DNA of 29,581 bases. Source: Azolla pinnata. Taxonomy: Eukaryota; Streptophyta; Polypodiopsida; Salviniales; Salviniaceae. The stretch is taken from positions 1 to 29,581 of the forward strand of contig JBBBWG010004570.1 of assembly GCA_037176905.1 (NCBI GenBank), read 5' to 3'. Below are positions 1 to 11,835 of the stretch, one piece after another. Under the pieces are notes generated by a model. It had not been told where the DNA came from. It was given only the letters and a program-made list of their open reading frames with translations, and did no database searches. Within the stretch, counting starts at the first letter, position 1. Each line of letters starts with the position of its first letter. Both the position numbers and the translations under genes were made by a program.

Positions 1-67
1 TTCTTCTTCTTCTTCTTCTTCTTCTTCTTCTTTCGTCTTCGTCTTCTTCTTCTTCTTCTTCTTCTTC
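1..67. repeat. (TTC)n microsatellite at window edge
   Basis: An almost pure TTC tract with a short TTCGTC interruption near base 32 runs off the left edge. On the minus strand it reads as GAA/GAC codons. A minus-strand frame that is open from about base 165 passes through it and could be an acidic or basic low-complexity exon of a gene lying further left, but I recognise no protein family in it. Confidence 0.95.
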
Positions 68-295
68 CTTTCCATGGACTCGCTTCCTCGTCGCTGCTGC
101 AGGAATGGCGCGCCCTCTCTGCTCCATTGCGACGCCCGCCTGCTGTCCCAATCAACTGAATGTAGGCAGATGTGGAGGAAAGCTTCGGGGGGAGGCGTAG
201 AGGTCCTTCCTCGGGCTTTGTGGCAGCGACGGCTCCTTAAATGAAGAGTTGGGTTTACGGAATCCAGAGTTTCTGCTCCCGCTTCTGGTTTCGCA

Positions 296-417
296 GATCG
301 AAATCAGGTTTTTCCTTTGTAAGAAGCAAGAGATCAGGGAATTTTTCTTGTTTCAAGATCGAAATCAGGTTTTTCCTTTGTAAGAAGCAAGAGATCAGGG
401 GATTTTTCTTGTTTCAC
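296..417. repeat. 61-bp tandem duplication (two copies)
   Basis: Copies at 296-356 and 357-417 both begin GATCGAAATCAGG and end TTGTTTCA or nearly so. They differ at only about two positions, so the duplication is recent or has been homogenised. No gene is recognised here; the sequence could be leader or promoter DNA. Confidence 0.93.
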
Positions 418-867
418 AAGAGTAGGGCCAATGCACCGGAACTCTGTGGGGAACTGCCTCCATGGCCAGGTAAGATTTTTCCCTGTTAGAATACTAAAGA
501 TGGCACATGATCTGCTCCTGTTTAGCATCGAGAGGGGACAATTTTGTGTAGCAGTTTTTGCCTTTTTCTGTCTATGCCCGTCGTTGCTTTACCTGACAGA
601 ATTCCATCATTCTCACCGTTTCGCTCTTTTCTTTTGTATTCTTTTGTCTTTTGTCAAACGACAAAAGAGCAAGGCTTGGTAACCGACACATTTGTGATGG
701 TAGAGGCGATCGATCGCTTTTCTTGCAGATCGGAGGGCAAATCACGCAAATATCTGGGGTCGTCGGTATGCAACAAACAAGGTGCCTTCTGATCCGCTCT
801 CATTTCTGTCTGTCTGATTTCAGAAGAATATATATGTGAGGATGTTGATGGGATTTTCTCCCACGAT

Positions 868-1482
868 ACAGATCAGCTCGTGAATCGAAATGATTTTTAT
901 CCTCCTTCATGTACAGATCAGCTCATGAATGAAATGATTTATATCCTCCATGTACAGATCAGTTTAGAATAGAATGATTTGTGCTCCTTAACACACATAT
1001 CGGTTTACGAATGAAATGTTTCATCCTCCATAACATACAGATCAGCTCATGAATGAAATATGATTTGTCCTCCTCAACATGCAGATCAGTTTGCGAATGA
1101 CGTGATTTGTCCTCCTTAACATACAAATCATGAAATACGATAGATCCTTCTCAACATTCAAATCAGTAAACAAATGAAATCATTTATTCTCCTTGACATA
1201 CGAATCAGCCCATGAATGAAATGTGATTCATCTTCCTTAACAAGACAGATCAGTTTATGATGAAACCGTAAACCCTCGTTTAACATACAAATTGTTTCGT
1301 GAAGGTGTCCTCTTTAACCTACAAATCCATTTAAGAATGAAATGAACTATCCTTCTTAGCTTACAAATCCATTTATGAATGGAATGATTCTCCTCCTTAA
1401 CATATACATCAGTTTACGAATGAAATGAATTATCCTCCTTAATTTACAGACCGGTTTATGAACCAGTTATTGACCTTAACAT
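868..1482. repeat. 42-bp minisatellite, about 15 degenerate units
   Basis: About fifteen head-to-tail units follow the pattern ACAGATCAG, a variable part, GAATGAAATGATTT, then a TCCTCCTTAACAT tail. Units are mostly 41-45 bp; two are shortened to about 35 bp. Neighbouring units differ by several substitutions, so this is an old array. No open frame is maintained through it, so it is non-coding. Confidence 0.9.
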
Positions 1483-1854
1483 CTTCGGAACTCTTGGTTT
1501 GTATTTGAAGAGGAAGATAATCAATGATTGTTATAGGCATAACATTAGGGAACCAATTTATAAGGCTAATGTGAATGGTTTAAGGTTTATATTGTCTTAA
1601 GATTGGGGACAAACTAGGATAAGAGTATTTAGTTTTGGCACTCTAATGACCTACTTCTATGCACTCCAGTTCTAGCTTTCGATCTGGATTTCGTCAAGGA
1701 TGCAAGGATGAGAATCTCTCCATATGCAGTTGCCTGATGACATCGGCATATTCGATTCCATGAGCTTTTGCCATTAGAAAGCACGTGTCCATCTTTCAAA
1801 AACGTCGAGATATCAAGCTTGCTCAACTATGTGTAGAAAGCTCAGACCTTGTTC

Positions 1855-2113
1855 GAATGCATTGCAATGACATGGTTTAACAGACAGGATAGCCGGTTAC
1901 GTAAATCGAATGCAGCGCAACGACATGGTTTAACAGACAGGATGGCCAATTACATAAATTGAATGCATCGCAATGACATGGTTTAACATGCAGGATAGCC
2001 GATTACGTAAATCGAATGCATTGCAATGACATGGTTTAACATATAGGATAGCCGATTACGTAAATCGAATGCATTGTGAATGTTTAACATACAGGATAGT
2101 TGATTACGTAAAT
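1855..2113. repeat. 53-bp minisatellite, five units
   Basis: Units start at 1855, 1908, 1961, 2014 and 2067. Each begins GAATGCAT, contains GACATGGTTTAACA and ends GATTACGTAAATC or a close variant. The last unit has lost about six bases. The unit tail is close to a palindrome centred on TACGTA. The array is non-coding. Confidence 0.93.
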
Positions 2114-2909
2114 CGACAGGTTGGAGTTGAGAGTTGGCATGTCAAGCAAGGAGGCGATTAGCTTCATGACGAGTGCTCAAGTGATCAAATGATCTTCAAT
2201 GCCTATTCCTACACTATCAAGCTTATGTGCGTGAGACTAGCAGAGAATCAAACAGGAACTCGATTGCAATGAAGCTATAGAAGCAAAAGCTAGCAAATGA
2301 GTTAGACTCGCCAATTTGATCCCATCTCACATCGAATCCCAAGCAAACAATCTCTCCGAAGCTTTACCAGATTCAATGCCACAACAACGTAAAGTAGTGA
2401 CCTGACAATTCAGTTTCGTGATTAGCACGATGCATCAGCTAGTGTGATTACTTGCGGTTTCTCGTGACCGAGCTGGATCCAGACTAGGGTTGGAACAAGT
2501 CTCTCTAAAGAGATCAAGCTGTTGTGTGGATGGATTTAGCAGCCCTGATCCGAGAGCAATGTCTTGATTGTTGAATCTCTAGTCAGCATGATCCATCAAT
2601 TGTTGACGTGGTTACTGACAAAATCAATCGTGATTTCGTCGTCGACTTGGATCAATCGATTCTAGGGCTCAAGCTTCCTTTTGACGAGAAGAATCACCGA
2701 GATCGGGTTGTTACATGGATAAACCAGCTGCTTCAGTCAAGCAGTGCTATGGATTCTAGGAAGCAACACTCTGATGGGCCATCTCCTCACCAACCTTTCG
2801 CATAACAGAGAATCCATCTACCTTCTCATCTTTTATAGCTATCACATTGATAGTCTGGAAGCTCCTCCAAACCAGGAACTCTCTGCTTCATTCGCAGTAG
2901 AGATTCGAA

Positions 2910-2949
2910 TCGACGTTCCTTGAAGCATGATCGACGTTCCTTGAAGCAT
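2910..2949. repeat. 21-bp tandem duplication
   Basis: Two adjacent copies of TCGACGTTCCTTGAAGCAT (with a GA linker) lie at 2910-2930 and 2931-2949. Nothing indicates a function. Confidence 0.9.
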
Positions 2950-3007
2950 TTTCATTCATCATAAGCTGGGCCATTGCGATGTGCCAAGTTCCGAATTCGA
3001 TCCTGTT

Positions 3008-3036
3008 TTCTTCTTCTTCTTCTTCTTCTTCTTCTC
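3008..3036. repeat. (TTC)n microsatellite
   Basis: About nine TTC units in intergenic DNA, the same motif as at the left edge of the window and upstream of the PIP5K gene. Confidence 0.9.
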
Positions 3037-3811
3037 TTCCTTTTTAGATCAGCTCACAAGACCATAATCATCGATTATTTGAGAGGAGAAGTGGTGGAGT
3101 CCTTTTCATGCTGCACCTGCCAGCAAGGTGGGGGAATCTTAAAAGAGATCTGATCCAAGAAGATTGTAGGATGCAGCTCTCCCCGATGGATCGAGCTTTC
3201 CATTAGTATTAGCAATACCTTTGCTTTTAACCTAATTGCCCATTGTTAGGGATTGATTGCTCATCATCAAACACATTCTCAATCATGACTTTGATACCTC
3301 CCCCGCAGCCAAGAAGCGAAGGAAATGCAGGTGAAAGCGACGAGCAAAGATCCGATCCGATGTCTTCTGTTCTACAAAAAAATCGCAACAGTATAGAGAT
3401 ATATATATACACACATATATTATACATTACCATTATACATAATGCAATGACAAGACAGGAAATGCAAGGGTCCTGATGATTGGAAAAATCAGAGATGCCG
3501 TTTTTCTGCCGGATCCCTCCTCGGTCGCAGCCTCCCGAAATGCCAAAAGCGAAGATTGGTCGGCCCGAAAGATTCTACGCCCGCGAGATCCGGATCGACA
3601 CCACGAGCAGTGGATCGAAGATTCCAGATTGTGTCTGGAGAGATGCAGAGCCGGCGGAGTCGGCACGCATCGACGAGTTTTCGGACCGACTTCCCGTTGC
3701 ACCCTCCCTCGGGCATCTTTGCAGGCTATTTTGCATTTATTTTAAGAAACGATCGATTTCGACAATCAGTAGCAAGCATTTTGGAATTCAAGGGCCGACG
3801 CGACGACAAAG

Positions 3812-4134
3812 AGCAGATTTATATAGCAAGCAAACACTGTAATACACACACATAGTAGACATCTGTATTCATATAACAATGCTGGAGATCAGAGTTGAAA
3901 CTTGAAATCAATCAAGGGGAGCCCACCACTGATTGCTTGCAACAGAACAAAAAACAAAAACTGCTTCAGAACAAAAGCAGATTCATACCAAACACTGTAA
4001 TACACACATAGTGCACCTACATGCATTTATATAACAAAGGCTGGAGATTAGAGTTGAGAACTTGAAATCAAAGGGGAGCCCACCACCATTGATTGCTTGC
4101 AAAAGAACAAAAACCAAAAAAACTGCTTCAGAAC
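3812..4134. repeat. About 160-bp tandem duplication
   Basis: Copy 1 runs from AGCAGATT at 3812 to CTGCTTCAGAAC at 3972. Copy 2 runs from AGCAGATT at 3976 to the same end motif at 4134. Shared blocks include AACACTGTAATACACACA and AGGGGAGCCCACCAC. Several small indels separate the copies. No reading frame is shared. Confidence 0.9.
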
Positions 4135-5314
4135 CGAGACAATGAAACAGCAAGCAATCCAATCAGAGATGGTAAAGGGGCATCAAAGTGCAGTGGATTG
4201 AGTATGTATGTATCTTCATCAAAGTGCCCTCTGATTCTACTCGTTGAGTAATATATATCTGTCACTTCTAGTAAACAGGATTTTTTCCCTTGTTTCTTGA
4301 TTGTCAAATCTGTTCTTACTCGAAACAAAGTATTCAACCATATACCGGATCTAATCTGATGAGCATACCTAACCTCCCAGATCCCAGACAAGGACACTAA
4401 CAACAGGCTTGACAGGAAAGAATCAATCACAAGGAACCTTGACAAAGACTTACATGGAAGATGCAATAATCAAGGCCCGGTCAAGAATGCCACACAGCCT
4501 GTTCCGGAGCAGTACGCCTTTGACACACACAAAAGCTTTTCAGAAACCTTATCATATGCATTAGAAGGCAAGAAAATCCGTGGCTCTTGTTCCCGCCCAG
4601 CAAAGCGCTGATTGCTGGAAATATCCAACTCAGATGCGGATTCCGCAGCAATCAGCAGATTCCTTCTTTGTCCCTACCACGTGGTACATGTCCATCCATA
4701 TGGGTTTTGTCCCATGGTTTGGGGTACCTGCTTTCTCACAAATCCAAGCCTTAAGCATTCAAATTAGACTTTACATCGGTCCCTAATGCCAGGACTATGT
4801 CAGTTCCAATAATTTAACAGAACTAAGTCATGCAAGTGTTTTAGCTAGATCATGCATGTACGTACATGCTTACACATCATGCATGAATATTTGTGCATGT
4901 GTAAGTGGAGTGAAATGGGTCCTGAGAGGAAAAAGGGGGGAAGGGGGGAGGGGAGCCTTAAAATGATTCTAAACGGAGATTGACTCTGAACTCATAAAGC
5001 AATTAGATGAGAACAAACTCTGTGGGGATCGAATCAACGATTTTGATTAAATTTTTTGTTAGGGATATATTCTCCATGTACAGCATGATAAAATATATAC
5101 ACACAAGCGTAATGGAAGAACTTACTGTCATATTCAGCAAAGGCGCTGCTTTTTCCTCCCCTACGGCTCAAAAGACAATATGATAAGCTGTCGCAGTCAC
5201 TATATAAAAGACTTAGTTAAAACTTAGAAAACAATACTACTTGGCCTTGAAAAGCCATCAGAACCCACCAATAAGCATCTAGCAAGAATTATTTTTACCT
5301 TCCGCAAGATTGAT

Positions 5315-5404
5315 TTCCAATCTATGATTGCCTCCAATTGCTTAAAATTCCATTGGAAAAGGAATTCCAATCTATGATTGCCTCCAATTGCTCAAAATTC
5401 CATT
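5315..5404. repeat. 40-bp direct repeat with 50-bp period
   Basis: Copies at 5315-5354 and 5365-5404 both read TTCCAATCTATGATTGCC and continue with one difference (CTTAAA versus CTCAAA). They lie in the 3' flank of the PIP5K gene. Confidence 0.92.
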
Positions 5405-5454
5405 CAAAAAGTGGAGGTGCACTTTGAAGAAAAGAGAGAGGATGATAGATAGAG

Positions 5455-5476
5455 CGAGAGAGAGAGAGAGAGAGAG
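5455..5476. repeat. (GA)n microsatellite
   Basis: About eleven GA units, about 360 bp past the PIP5K stop codon. On the gene's strand it is a CT tract and may lie in or beyond the 3' untranslated region. Confidence 0.9.
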
Positions 5477-5836
5477 CAACAATGCTTAATACGTATATGA
5501 GGTCTAAATGTGCATAGATTCAATGTCCTCATTCGCGTGGAAATGCATTCCATCATCAAGTGGAAACGAGAGAGAATGGATGGACCAAGGAAGAGGATAT
5601 ACAAGAAATATTCATAACTACAAAGCTTGTAAACAAAAGACTGATACAAACGACCACCAGTGGAGGTGGACCGATGGCATTATGTATTTAGGTTACACTC
5701 TGTTTCAAAGATACAGATGAGAGAAGGGGATCGATGTTTTAAAGATTACAATGGGGCACATAGATTGAATTGAGGCCTTCCAACCTTATGTGCGTAGGTA
5801 GTACAAAAGAATACATTGTAGCAAAGAACGTGGCTT

Positions 5837-8800
5837 TTATACGAGGTTCTCGGGGAATACCTTCTTTAGAAATTCTTGAAACCTTTGGGAGTAAAGCTGT
5901 GGATCGACGGCCGATATTGAGACAGAATCGAACTGCAACGCTTTGTATGCGTGCTCAAGCTTCTTGGCGACATTGTATTCTTGCAAGATATCAATGATTC
6001 CAAAGCTGAGCACAACGTCGTAAGATTCGGTGAAAGATTCCGCTTCTTTATCAGCCAAGTCCTTCGGTTTCCGTTCAGCCCTTGCGGGCATGTTTGCTCC
6101 TAGCTGGATCTGAAGCCTATTTCAGTATCAACACCCAAGAACCCAAAAAGCTTGTTAGCTCAGACAACTTTGTTTATGATTCAAAAAGATATTCCACATG
6201 TTAAGAGTTTGAATTCCATCCCCTCTGTGTCAAACAAATCCACATCCATACGATGAAAAACGATTACTGATTATGGAATATCAACTCTTTTGCAATATAA
6301 GTCATAAATTGAGATGGCTCAAGTGATGATTCTTGTTATATCAAGGTCAAAGGACAGGTGGCTTGAGTTCTCAAGCAAAATCATGATAACAATAAGACAA
6401 TGAAAAAGATTACCATAGAAAATCATAACATATCTTCACCTTGTTGTTCCTGCCAGCAGATCCACTTTCTCATCGCCAGCAATTGCTGCTCTTAAAGAGC
6501 TGCCACGGATATGGGATCCTTGTGTCTTGTCATTTGGTTCATGTGCCACCAGCACAAGGCTTTCTGGATATGTTCCTATATATGGAGTAGACATGGTTTC
6601 AAAGAAATCAATGATGAGTCACTACACAATATGATTCGAGCCCCCAGAACTTATGCTTATAGCATTATTTACATACTTAGATATCTTGTTAGTGCTGGAA
6701 ACATATTGACCATAACACTCTTCACAAACACACACTCCAACAAACCCTTCTCCACCTTTTATCAGAATGTCCTAAAGTTTCCAGAACATTTTATTGTAAC
6801 ATCATTTGTAGTAGTCAAATCTTGTACTAGAACAGAATCACCCTTCTTCAGTGGTCATTTTGTGTGCAAAAGGTGTACTCTGATAAAATGTTTTGAAGGA
6901 AAATTTGGAGTACTGTGTGTGTGTGTGTCAGTGTAAACCATAACAAAGACTCATAGACGCTGTAACGACTGTCATAGGTTATGTGTTGCATAATGGCACA
7001 CTTCATATAATTTCTCGATTGCATTGGCATGATGCTTACCGACAATTGTTGGCGTTGTCCCTCCTTCCTTTGCATTCTTGTTTGCATTCAGATTCTGGTA
7101 GTTTGGTGCCCTAAAGTGAAGTCCTAACAAAAGGCTGTAATCCATGATTTGTTGCGAGATAAGGAAATTACAATCGTCCTCAATTTGCCTGTAAAAAAGA
7201 ATTTACCACAATCACAATCAACTTCAACTAGAACCCATATTCTGCTCTGCCTGGCTCTATCCCCATAGATGGCGTCAGGTCTCTCATGGAAGTCATAAGT
7301 AGAATATTCCTCTCCTCTTTTTCTCTCTCTCTTTCTCTCATACATACACACATGCTCACTCTAAATATTAGAAAACGATAGTCAAAAGAAACTCGCTGAG
7401 TGTATAGTTATGATGATCAATCTCTCTTTACCTTAGAAGAGCATCACGCCAGGATGGTTCCAGGTGAAAAATCAAGTCCAAATCAAGGTCCTTTAAAGTT
7501 GTTGTCTCATCGATCTCAATCTTATCTGATGATCGTCCAAGTGATGATCCCTTCAGGTCAAACCGCCGGTGAATCCTCAATTCGGTGCAAAAGACATTGC
7601 CCATCACTACAAAACGAACCTTCAAAGGACAAAAATAAACAGCATGATGATGGACAGCTAAGTTACCAACACTCATATCAAGCTACTCAAATGAAGGGGG
7701 CACATTTTTCTGTTGGGCGATAAAAAAATAGGGTTTTTCATACCTTATGGCCACCCGCAAGCTTGACACGATGAACACCGAAAAATTTTGTAACCAAGGT
7801 GTTTTCGTAGTTGCAAACATGGGCATAGTAGTGTGGTAGCATTTTCAACAAAATCTGTATCACATATTCAAAAATGTCAGGAGAAATGTCTGTAACCATG
7901 TGTTTATAGGTAGTATAAATGAGGTAACATCACAGTTAAGTCTACTATATATTCGAGCTTTTGGATCACACATAGGGTTACTTTCTACATATTTTCTATG
8001 GTGCTTGCTACATTTAGAGGAAAACTACTCTTTTTGAAAAGCTTTTGCAACACAAATCATAAGAACTATGAATGTATAGATTGCTATACTCCTAATTCAA
8101 AAGCTTAGCTTGAAAGCAAGATCCTGATAATTATGAATAACGGACTTCTATTCGAATTGAACCATGATGCATTAACCTCCCATCCTTATTGCCAAAAGGT
8201 TATACAGTTATCTATTTCGCAATCTCTTTCCCCATAAATAATTACGATTTCACCATGATGGCATCGTTTCAAATCCAGGAAAGTACTATAAATAAATCTT
8301 TGTTACACCATATACCCTTCACTAAATTTCATGCAAACACTTTGCCACATCCATCTCAACAATGACCAAAAAACAAGAGAGGTGATATATTGTGCATGCG
8401 TATGTAATACTGTCTTAGTTTATAAATGAAACCACATCAAGAGGAGCAACACATTGCAATATGCATTGCATCTAATAACATCTTGCAATTACTAATGAGC
8501 GATTGAACTACAACATAGCAGACCCACAAAATTCTCAACATATGTACCTTAAGTTCTTGTTTCCGTAAAGTCTTGATAAGAAAACGATCGTCGTGAGAAA
8601 GAAAAAATATGCTACCGCTCTTCCCTGGTGATGAAAGCTCTCTCAATGCATCATTACCACAAATCGTCAGCATGTAATCAGCCGCATCAATTTTGAACAT
8701 CTCGCGTAATGTCCTGAAAAAAAGAGCTTAAAAGCACATTGTAAACATGATGGATAGAGAGAGAGAGAGAGTGTGTGTGTGTTCTACTGCAATATATGAA

Positions 8801-10528
8801 GAGATATACATGTGTGTATCCTAGACATAGATATTAACTACCTGAATACCAGAGGGCAGTAATCTTTCCATTTAAAATCCACAGAGTGATGGGAAGGTGT
8901 TTGATGGGAGCCTTCTCGCGGGAAATTCATCCAGATCCTTGCTCTCTTCCCAAAATCGGAAGGTTCTAGCTCCTTCTTCACATGATCTAACTTTCCTACA
9001 CTATACCTATGAATAGAAAATAAAAGAATCTTACAAAAAAGTAACACACAAATTTAGTATTGTTATACTCTCCAAAATGCTGAAAATTGATCTCCGACAC
9101 TATCGATCCAATCACACAGTGTACAAAGGTTTCCAGACATAATATGACTCATTCATGTGTTTTGACATACAAATAGGGAAGTTGACATCCATTTTCAACC
9201 TTACCTGAGATATAAGTAAGCTTGACTAACACCAACCCTAGTTATGACACATACCTGATCCCGAGCTGCAAGTCGAGCATAAGATCATAGCTTCGGTGCC
9301 CTTTGAGAATGGTTTCCCCGGGCCTCTTGGCTTCCTTCAGCTGTTGTCGCAGCCGGTTTCGCTTGTGCCTTGACATCAGAGGACCTTTCACGATCTCATT
9401 GATGAGAACACCTTGCGCATACTCTCTTTCCACGATTGGCAAGACGATGGACTTTTCGAAATTAATCTCATTGTCGTCCTCCGAGATGGTCTTACCCCCT
9501 ATAAACGATTCCAAGCCGAGGAGCGAGATTACGCCTTCCAAGCTCTTCTTCCGTTCAAGGCTGAACGCCTTTGTGGGCAAAGATTCGGCTTTGCGTAAGA
9601 ATGTGCTCGATGAGCTAACTCCCATCGCGCGGTGGTTGTGGTTGTTGCTGTTGATGTTGTTGCTATTGTTCAGCTGACCTTGCCTTTGCATCGTATGTCC
9701 AGAGAGAGCTTTCGGGATATCCGTGGAAGAAGTCCTCCACAACCCGAAAGATCCCCTCCGGTTGCGAGGCATTTCATTGGAATCGAGATGCTCTATGGAC
9801 GGCACCATGAGGTATGAAGGCTCAGTGCCCGGTGGATAATACGTACCCTTCCCATCTTTAAGGCCTCTACTCCATGTACCCACATAGCATCCACTATCCA
9901 CCCATGTATACACACCCTTACCATGCTCTTTCCCATTCGTCCAATACCCGTTGAACGAATCGCCATTGCTCCATGTCAGCATCCCTTTGCCCGACATAGC
10001 ATCCGACTTCCAACCTCCGTTGTATGTGTTGCCATTGCTCCAAGTGTATGCCCCTTGCCCTTCTCTCTTCCCTTGATACCAATTCCCTTTGTAATGATCT
10101 CCATTCGCATAGTGCTTCTCCCCCACCCCATGCTTCAGGTTCATGATCCAGCTCCCCGAGTACCTCGAGCCGTCAATGGCAGTATACGTCCCGACTCCAT
10201 GCAAGCATCCATTCAAGAAATTCCCTTCATACGTCGCACCGCTCGGCCATGTGAACTTCCCTTTCCCTGATTCCAATCCTGTGTAGAATTCACCCACAAA
10301 TGTAACACCATCCGACCATGTGTAGGTATTGCCATCCCTGTCGTGGCTTTCCACCGGATCATTGGGCAGCGAGATCCCTCTGTTCGGGGCACGATGCGAT
10401 GGTGGCCTTCCGCTACGGTTCGACAGTTCTTGATCAGATGGGTGTACTTGATCGTGCCTAGTTCCTTGAGCCGATGAATGCACTTTGTCCTTGTCATGCC
10501 GCGTATGGATCGCTAGCGAGCGAGACAT
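5837..10528 (-). CDS. PIP5K: Phosphatidylinositol 4-phosphate 5-kinase with MORN repeats, complete, 8 exons
   Basis: The enzyme phosphorylates PI4P to PI(4,5)P2 at membranes in phosphoinositide signalling. Exons in transcript order: 10528-9255, 9006-8842, 8713-8548, 7854-7744, 7619-7432, 7188-7040, 6575-6440, 6116-5837. All introns are GT-AG and phases agree, giving 822 residues. The basic N-terminus is followed by seven MORN repeats (about residues 73-232; pattern G-x-Y-x-G-x-W...GxG), then an Asn/Ser-rich linker. The kinase domain runs from about residue 412 to the end: the SSPGKSG loop (507-513), putative ATP-binding Lys527 in [13 protein letters not shown] with Asp593, IMDYSLL (649-655) and the activation-loop [10 protein letters not shown] near 735-744. 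The start at 10528 has an in-frame TAG upstream (10565-10567). MORN plus kinase is the known subfamily B layout of plant PIP5Ks. The exact paralogue number is not resolved. Low-complexity DNA encodes the Asn stretch at about 9640-9680. Confidence 0.95.
8753..8782. repeat. Compound (GA)n(GT)n microsatellite in PIP5K intron 2
   Basis: An alternating purine-pyrimidine tract, about nine GA units then six GT units, lies inside the 8714-8841 intron. On the transcribed strand it gives an AC then CT run upstream of the 3' half of the intron. Confidence 0.9.
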
Positions 10529-10571
10529 ATAGAGAATTTCGGCTTGGGACGCTGCTTCTTTGACCTAGAAC

Positions 10572-10579
10572 TAGGGTTT
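10572..10579 (-). promoter_or_regulatory. Telo-box (AAACCCTA) upstream of the PIP5K start codon
   Basis: On the minus strand the sequence reads AAAACCCTAG about 45 bp upstream of the PIP5K ATG, and a second AAACCC lies at about 10585-10590. AAACCCTA elements near transcription starts are common in plant genes active in dividing cells. The position fits the 5' untranslated region or core promoter. Activity is inferred, not shown. Confidence 0.5.
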
Positions 10580-11323
10580 TGACAGGGTTTCCTCTCCGCA
10601 GGATCCGGATCAAACCCGAGCCAAGCTTCGGATGCTGAAATAAGATGTGCGGAGGAGGGCTGGGTTCGCTGCCATTCTGAGATTAGGGTAAAGGCCAGCA
10701 CTGGGAGAATATCCTCTCTTCTTCGTACCGATGGGAATCCTTGGCTTTGTGGAGCCAGAAAGAATCAAGAGGTTGCCAAGCTTTTCCGATCAATGATCGG
10801 GAAAATCGCGCAGAATTCTTCCCCCTTCAGCCAGACAATCGCGCCACAGGAAGTTCGATCAAGCTGCTGCCGTTCTCTTCCTTCTTCTTTCGGCCTTTCC
10901 GATTCGAATTTGAGCTGCGGATGATGAATCCTGGAGAAGCTCCAGAATCCTTATGCTATGGACGAAGGTTTTTCAGAAACTTCTTCCATATCAAGAACCG
11001 AGGTGGGGGGAAGGATTGAAAGGGAGTTTTTGGCTGCTCTTAAGATCGAAATTCTGCTCTACTCCACGATCAAAAGCAGGGCGTTTGTATCTCCTAGCTC
11101 TCTTTCCGACCCAGAAGAGAGGGTATCAGAGCAGAGAGGCTCTAAGTGCAACAAATCGGTGTATAGCTAGATTGATGGTACCATCTGCGGCTCATGAGAG
11201 CTTGAGCAGAGGATCTTCTGCAAGGGCATATGAGAAGGAGGAGGAAGAGGAGGAGGAGGCAGGCAGGCAGGAGCAGGACTTTGGGAATGGAGATGAAGAC
11301 AGAAGACAGAAAGACAGGAAGTG

Positions 11324-11411
11324 TCTTCTTCTTCCTTTCTTCTTCTTCTTCTTCTTCTTCCTAAGTGTTCTTCTTCTTCTTTCTTCTTCTTTCTTCTTTC
11401 TTCTTCTTTCT
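11324..11411. repeat. (TTC)n / (CTTT) pyrimidine tract
   Basis: TTC units interrupted by CTAAGTG and TTTC variants. On the strand of the PIP5K gene this is a long GAA purine run about 0.8 kb upstream of the start codon. Confidence 0.93.
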
Positions 11412-11630
11412 GACAAGAATATAGTTGCTTGAGCTAACAAGTGTTCTTTTAACACAAAGAGGAAGAAGAGATGGCCTTCCAATGATGTGAAGATTTGTGT
11501 GTGTAGTGTGTGCCTGTGTGTGTATGTGGAAAAGGTGAAAATCTTGTGATTGGAGTTGGAGGAGGAGGGAGGATCTAATGAAGAAGGGTGTGTGTTAAAA
11601 AGCGAGAAACAGAAGAAAATGACTGGGGAA

Positions 11631-11671
11631 AGAAGAAGAAGAAGAAGAAGAAGAAGAAGAAGAAGAAGAAA
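11631..11671. repeat. (GAA)n microsatellite
   Basis: About thirteen GAA units in purine-rich DNA. It lies 220 bp from a TTC tract, so the two could pair as an inverted repeat. Confidence 0.95.
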
Positions 11672-11773
11672 AGGTCGATGCTCGCTAACTGACGCAGAAG
11701 GCGACAGACAGACTGGGGCTTGCTGATACGTCTGCGACGCAACGCACGCACGGATGAACAAGGAAGAAGGAAT

Positions 11774-11835
11774 GAAAGAAAGAAAGAAAGAAAGAAAGAA
11801 AGACAGACAGACAGACAGAAAGACAGAAAGAAAGG
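11774..11835. repeat. (GAAA)n(GACA)n compound microsatellite
   Basis: Seven GAAA-type units pass into GACA units and back to GAAA. The sequence is non-coding and purine-rich. Confidence 0.95.

Larger units (their letters stand above)
1..5836. other. Intergenic region with no supported gene
   Basis: Apart from the repeats listed, I find no exon structure or recognisable protein. A GC-richer block at about 3480-3720 is open in several frames on both strands (up to 120 codons), but none reads like a known family and the openness comes from base composition. Bases 60-240 are also GC-rich and may belong to a promoter or first exon of a gene to the left. Bases 2600-2805 are open for 65 codons without a recognisable product. 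The 3' untranslated region of the PIP5K gene should lie just below 5837. Confidence 0.6.

Noticed and set aside
647..668. Hairpin TCTTTTGTC-AAAC-GACAAAAGA as a transcription terminator
   Set aside because: A perfect 9-bp stem, but the genome is eukaryotic and no transcript end is implied; taken as a chance short palindrome.
868..2113. CRISPR array
   Set aside because: Units are directly adjacent with no unique spacers, and the DNA is plant nuclear; these are minisatellites.
1490..2600. LTR-retrotransposon remnant
   Set aside because: The texture is suggestive, but I found no primer-binding site, polypurine tract, paired LTRs or integrase/reverse transcriptase motifs.
3480..3855. Protein-coding gene in a GC-richer block (frames up to 120 codons)
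   Set aside because: Four overlapping frames on both strands are open, none has family motifs, and no splice-linked exons were found.
9303..10270. Plus-strand frames opposite PIP5K exon 1
   Set aside because: They are antisense to clear MORN-repeat coding sequence and resemble no protein.
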